The position numbers and the translations under genes are program-made. Below the pieces are notes generated by a model that was not told the DNA's origin, did not search any database, and was given only the letters and a program-made list of their open reading frames with translations. This document shows, one piece after another, positions 40,607 to 45,072 of a DNA stretch of 45,072 nt; position 1 is the stretch's first letter, and every line of letters begins with the position of its first letter. Source of the DNA: Nitrospirota bacterium (GTDB lineage: Bacteria; Nitrospirota; Nitrospiria; Nitrospirales; NS-4); contig VBOD01000105.1 in the NCBI GenBank assembly GCA_005877615.1, positions 1 to 45,072 on the forward strand, given 5' to 3'.

Positions 40607-41266
40607 ATGAGCACCCAATCAACGCCGCGTCCATTAACCACGGACGAGAAGAAAGCCGCGGAGGCGGCATTCCGCAGGGACCCGTTTGATCCTAAGTGGT
40701 CCGACGCAGCCCGCGCCGTCTATGACGGTATTTTACAGACGATGGGAACCCGAGCCCCCATCCTCGAAGGAGCGATGGCCGAGACGGTTAACTCCCAGGC
40801 AGATGGGCACGCCCAACCGAAGACGCCGACCGAGGGTGAGACAGGAGCCTCGTCAAACCCTCAGGGTGAGGGCTCACAGACTCCGATCATGACCCGGGAA
40901 GAGGCCCTCCAGACCGGGTACTTGATCGACGTCACGCCCATCGCGCAGAGCGTAGGCCTGCCGGTGCCGGTCTGCTTCAGCAAGCCGCTCTGGGACTTCG
41001 TCATCACCGCCTCCCACACGCTGCCGGACGAACAGCACGAGTCACGCGTCCGGGATGTGCTCATAGCGCTCAGACTACGTCTCGCAACGATCCCTGTGGC
41101 CTCCCCGGCTATGGAATTTCCAGCGCTGCTCCCGTTCCCTCCGGAGCCGGTCCCGCAACTCTGCCCGCTCTATGCCATCGCGATGGGGGACCAAGCGGTC
41201 CCGTACTCCATCACCATCCTGCTGGCCAACGAAGTCTCGGCCGTCATCAGGCCGACAGGCAACTAA
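40607..41266 (+). CDS. DUF6573-like protein
   Basis: 219 residues, cytoplasmic, no signal or membrane segment. Residues about 8-48 (LTTDEKKAAEAAFRRDPFDPKWSDAARAVYDGIL, in part) form a helical N-terminal region, followed by a disordered polar linker (about 50-90). The second half has MTREEALQTGYLIDVTPIAQ, then VGLPVPVCFSKPLWDFVI and SRVRDVLIALRLRLATIP. These match, from memory, the pattern of DUF6573 proteins, which are frequent on plasmids and phages and have no known function. It sits between a repair gene and cld and ends 9 nt from the convergent cld. A plasmid or phage origin is possible but not shown by the sequence. Confidence 0.75.
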   Translation: MSTQSTPRPLTTDEKKAAEAAFRRDPFDPKWSDAARAVYDGILQTMGTRAPILEGAMAETVNSQADGHAQPKTPTEGETGASSNPQGEGSQTPIMTREEALQTGYLIDVTPIAQSVGLPVPVCFSKPLWDFVITASHTLPDEQHESRVRDVLIALRLRLATIPVASPAMEFPALLPFPPEPVPQLCPLYAIAMGDQAVPYSITILLANEVSAVIRPTGN

Positions 41267-41275
41267 CGCCCAGTC

Positions 41276-42064
41276 CTAGCGCGCGAGGATCTCCAGGATC
41301 TCGTCCATCGGGCGGATCGTGCCAAGGAGCGTCGGGCTCCCGAACTGCTTGTTGTGCCGGTTCTCCTTGACCCGCTCCAGGGCGATGATCAGGTTATTGA
41401 ACTCGTCCAGCTTCGCCGTCTCGAAGTACGTGATGAAGTCGAGGTCGTCGAGCCCGCTGGCGTGGTACAGCTTGCGTTTGACCGTCTTCAGGTACGCGAC
41501 CGTCGCCTCCGTGTGCTCTTTCATCATGGCGTTCCGGCTCTCCTGCGGCATCAGCCACCACTCCGCGTCCTTCCGAACCGGCACCACAATCGCGTACGGC
41601 TTGGGGCCTGGGTCCGGCGGCGTCTTCAGCGCCGTCTTGAGATCGTCAGGAAGACTCGGCACGTAGTTGGGCTTCTTAGTGATGCCGTTGAACGTGTACG
41701 TGTTCGCCAGGTACTTCCCGAGCCTCGTGCCCATCAGATCCACGAGGAAGTTCTGGTTGTGCAGCATCTCGGTCGAGTGTACCCGGACAAAGAAGTCGGC
41801 CTTCCCCATGAGCCCCCGCAGCAGATAGGTATCCGTGATGATGTTGTCGCCGTGCTTCTGAAACACCGCTTTGACCTCTGTCGCTGCGAAGGTACGCGCT
41901 GCCTTGTCCAGCTTCCACCAGCTGTCGTCCACCTTGAAGACCGCAAAGGTGCCGAAGACCCCTGGCTCGGTCAGGAGCTTTTCCCGATCCACCGCCGCGA
42001 AAGCCGGCTGCGCTGCGACTATGGCCATGAGACATCCAGCTATGAGTGCGTTCACTCTGTTCAT
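41276..42064 (-). CDS. cld: Periplasmic chlorite dismutase (heme b chlorite O2-lyase)
   Basis: Converts chlorite to chloride and O2. 262 residues with a signal peptide (MNRVNALIAGCLMAIVAAQPAFA). The mature part is very close, from memory, to the Nitrospira defluvii enzyme: EKLLTEPGVFGTF, YLLRGL, MGTRLGKYL, PYAIVVPVRKDAEWW, KTVKRKLYHASGLDDLDFITYFET and GSPTLLGT. The proximal heme ligand should be His184 (MMKEHTEA) and the catalytic distal Arg is Arg197, 13 residues later, as in the characterised enzyme (His160/Arg173). The length fits the long pentameric clade. A strong GGGAGGGCAGGGAG site precedes the ATG. It lies 48 nt after the VIT-type gene. Confidence 0.95.
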   Translation of the reverse strand: MNRVNALIAGCLMAIVAAQPAFAAVDREKLLTEPGVFGTFAVFKVDDSWWKLDKAARTFAATEVKAVFQKHGDNIITDTYLLRGLMGKADFFVRVHSTEMLHNQNFLVDLMGTRLGKYLANTYTFNGITKKPNYVPSLPDDLKTALKTPPDPGPKPYAIVVPVRKDAEWWLMPQESRNAMMKEHTEATVAYLKTVKRKLYHASGLDDLDFITYFETAKLDEFNNLIIALERVKENRHNKQFGSPTLLGTIRPMDEILEILAR

Positions 42065-42112
42065 CTCCCTGCCCTCCCCTTCTCCTCCTCGCCATCCACG
42101 GCTATCACACCC

Positions 42113-42862
42113 TCATATCCCCACCGCTCCGACCTCCGGCCAGAGCAAGGCGACGAGCTTACCGATCCCGAACCCGACCCCGGCCGCAAGCGAGCCGAGC
42201 AACATCACTTCCATCCCGCTTTTGAGCCACGGCTGCTTCGTCAGGACCGTCTTGCCCACGCCGATGATGAAGAGCGCCACAAGCGAGACGGCCACCGCCA
42301 CCTTCAGGGCCATCAGGACATCTTCCATCACCAGGTACGGCAACAGCGGCGCGATTCCGCCCACGACGTAGGCCCCGGCCATCAAAAAGCCGACCGTCAC
42401 GGGATTGTCGAAGGACTCCTCGAGGATCCCCAGCTCCTCCCGCATCATGAATCGCACCCACAGGGCCTTGTCCGAGGTGACGCGGTTGACGATCATCTCC
42501 ACTTCGTCCTTCAGGAACCCAAGCTTGGTGAAGATGTCCCGGATCTCTTTGCGCTCCAACTCGGGAACTTCCTCGATCTCACGCCGCTCCCGCTCCTTCT
42601 CGCTCTCGAAGAAATCGCGCTGGGACTTGCTCGCGAGGTACGCGCCGATGCCCATGGCCAGGGCGCCGGCCACGACGGACGCGATGCCCGCCAGCAGGAC
42701 CACGCGCGTCTGCATGAGCGCGCCCGTCGCGCCGGCGACGAAGCCAATCGTCGAGACCAGGCCGTCGTTCATCCCGAACATGACTTCGCGGATGAACCGG
42801 CCCTTCGGAGTATGCCAGTCTTCGGAATGGAGGGTCGAGAGCAGGTGCGGCGACGAGGGCAC
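42113..42862 (-). CDS. VIT1/CCC1-family metal ion transporter
   Basis: 249 residues. Family signature at the N-terminus: FIREVMFGMNDGLVSTIGFVAGATGA. About five transmembrane helices are seen, with VVAGALAMGIGAYLASKSQRDFFESEKERERREIEE linking to a cytoplasmic acidic metal-binding region (IEEVPELERKEIRDIF, DEVEMIVNRV). The rest (AYVVGGIAPLLPYLV, VAVAVSLVALFIIGVGKT, MLLGSLAAGVGFGIGKLVALL) forms the membrane core. VIT1/CCC1 proteins move Fe2+ or Mn2+ out of the cytoplasm. It starts with a GTG 4 nt after tldE and precedes cld, so it belongs to that operon. The metal substrate is not determined by sequence alone. Confidence 0.9.
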   Translation of the reverse strand: MPSSPHLLSTLHSEDWHTPKGRFIREVMFGMNDGLVSTIGFVAGATGALMQTRVVLLAGIASVVAGALAMGIGAYLASKSQRDFFESEKERERREIEEVPELERKEIRDIFTKLGFLKDEVEMIVNRVTSDKALWVRFMMREELGILEESFDNPVTVGFLMAGAYVVGGIAPLLPYLVMEDVLMALKVAVAVSLVALFIIGVGKTVLTKQPWLKSGMEVMLLGSLAAGVGFGIGKLVALLWPEVGAVGI

Positions 42863-42866
42863 CGCT

Positions 42867-44212
42867 TTACTCTCCCGCCACCGTCATTTCGGCGATCTTC
42901 ACCGTCGGACTGGCGATGCGCCCGCGAAACACGAGGTCGTTTCCGATCGCCTGGACGCCCATCCACATGTCTTTCAGGTTGCCCGCGATCGTGATCTCCT
43001 CGACCGGATACGCGAGCTCGCCGTTCTCGATCCAAAAGCCGACCGCGCCGCGTGAATAGTCGCCGGTCACCATGTTGATCCCAAACCCAATCAGCTCCGT
43101 GACATAGAGCCCGCGCTGGACCGAGCGGATGATCTCCTCGGGCGTGGCCGTGCCTGGCGCCAGGTAGAAGTTGGTTGCCCCGACCGAGGACGCCTCGCCG
43201 ATGCTGCGCGACGCGTTGCCGGTCGAGGCGAGCCCCAGCTTACGGGCCGCGTAGGTGTCCAGCAGGTAGCTCTTGAGGACGCCCCGTTCCACGACGACGT
43301 TCTTACGCGTGGGGAGCCCCTCCCCATCGAACGGCTTGGAGCCCAGGCCTTCGGGCATGCGGCCGTCGTCGCAGACCGTGACCAAGTCGGGGGCGATGCG
43401 CTCCCCCAGTCGTCCGACGAGGTAGGATGTGCCCTTGTATATGGCGTAGCCGTTCACCGCGCTGCAGAGATTGCCCAGGAAGCTGCCGGCGATCTCCGGC
43501 TCGAAGACCACCGGCACGCGACAGGTGGCGATCTTGCGCGCGCCCAGCCGGCGGACGGTCCGCCGGCCGGCCTCCTGCCCGACGGCCTCCGGCGAGTCCA
43601 GCCGGTTCAACTTCCGGCCAACGGCGTACCAGTAATCGCGCTGCATCAGGCCGTTCTGCACAGCGATCGGCGCGACGGCGCACGAGAAACTGGAGCCCTG
43701 ATATTCCCCGAAGAAGCCGTGGCTGTTCGCGAAGACCGTGCGACCGCCGAACGCGCTGAAATCCGCTCCCTCGGAGTTGGTCAACCGGGAATCCACCGCC
43801 AGCGCCGCCTTCTCGGCGCGGGTGGCCAGCTCGATCATCCCGTCCATCGGCACCGTCTGGCTGTCGTAGAGGTCGAGATCCGGCCACTCTTTCGCCAGGG
43901 CAGCCGGATCGGGCAGGCTGGCGCAGGGGTCTTCCACGACCGCCTGGGCCAAGGCGCACGTCGTCTCGACCAACTCGTCCAGCGAAGACGGGGATAAGTC
44001 CGACGTGGAGGCTCCCGCCGAGCGCTGGCCGAAATACACGCGCAGGCCGAGCCGCTTCTCCTGCGCCTTCGAGAGCTTGTCCACGGCTGACAGGCGCACC
44101 TGCACCGAGGCGGAGTCCCCCTCGACGGCCACAACATCTGCCGCGGTCGCGCCCTTCCGTTTCGCCTGGGCAAGCAACTCAGACGTCAGGTTCTGGTCAA
44201 TGCGCCTGCTCG

Positions 44213-44216
<4 letters not shown>
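42867..44216 (-). CDS. pmbA: Metalloprotease subunit TldE (PmbA)
   Basis: Inactive partner of the heterodimeric TldD/TldE metalloprotease, 449 residues. TldD/PmbA family features are [19 protein letters not shown] in the N-terminal domain, [41 protein letters not shown], and the C-terminal [27 protein letters not shown] with [28 protein letters not shown]-type strands. The HExxxH motif is absent at the position where TldD has it, as expected for TldE. The ATG at 44216 overlaps the tldD stop (ATGA). Confidence 0.93.

Positions 44217-45072
<856 letters not shown>

Noticed and set aside
41354-42994. 546-residue plus-strand ORF
   Set aside because: Antisense to cld and the VIT gene; composition is His/Arg/Asp-rich and shows no motif.

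Overview
The window reads as chromosomal core DNA of a Nitrospira-like bacterium (phylum Nitrospirota). The strongest clue is a periplasmic chlorite dismutase that closely resembles, from memory, the Candidatus Nitrospira defluvii enzyme. Supporting clues are high GC, a Gram-negative type division and wall cluster with a diaminopimelate-type MurE motif, and lipoprotein and periplasmic signal sequences. I see no rRNA, tRNA, CRISPR array, insertion sequence or prophage. No gene-free stretch exceeds 300 bases.

Region 1 (1-20.8 kb, all minus strand) is one long dcw operon. Read 5' to 3' it runs rsmH, ftsL, ftsI, murE, murF, mraY, murD, ftsW, murG, murC, murB, ddl, ftsQ, ftsA, ftsZ, pgeF, yggS, proC, yggT, divIVA, yggU. 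Most junctions are 1-4 nt stop/start overlaps, so translational coupling is expected. A near-consensus sigma-70 promoter lies upstream of rsmH, followed by three AGTGG direct repeats with a 10-bp period that look like an MraZ operator. No mraZ gene is adjacent.

Region 2 (20.9-25.5 kb) holds asnS (minus), a seven-bladed VCBS/FG-GAP lipoprotein, a 60-residue two-helix membrane protein, a zinc-ribbon protein coupled to a D,D-carboxypeptidase (all plus), and an exported protein of unknown function (minus).

Region 3 (25.6-31.1 kb, minus) is an operon of an HtrA/DegP-like protease, lipB, a small possible winged-helix protein, glutamate dehydrogenase, a four-helix membrane protein and a small helical protein. 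A separate primary-like sigma-70 factor gene lies upstream, flanked by hairpins.

Region 4 (31.3-39.9 kb, minus) contains two operons: nfeD, slipin, trkH, trkA (membrane quality control plus potassium uptake), and moxR, DUF58, transglutaminase (TgpA-like). Each has a TTGAC(A/C)-N17-TA promoter.

Region 5 (39.9-45.1 kb) has a family 4 uracil-DNA glycosylase with a C-terminal clamp-binding-like motif and a DUF6573-like protein (both plus). On the minus strand there is a tight tldD, tldE, VIT-family transporter, cld array that runs off the window edge.

The most notable regulatory pattern is that several transcription units (asnS, the VCBS lipoprotein, moxR, the DUF6573-like gene) have a recognisable -10 box only 6-9 nt before the start codon and no Shine-Dalgarno sequence. 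This predicts leaderless or nearly leaderless mRNAs. All promoter, function and operon calls come from reading the sequence; no database search was run.
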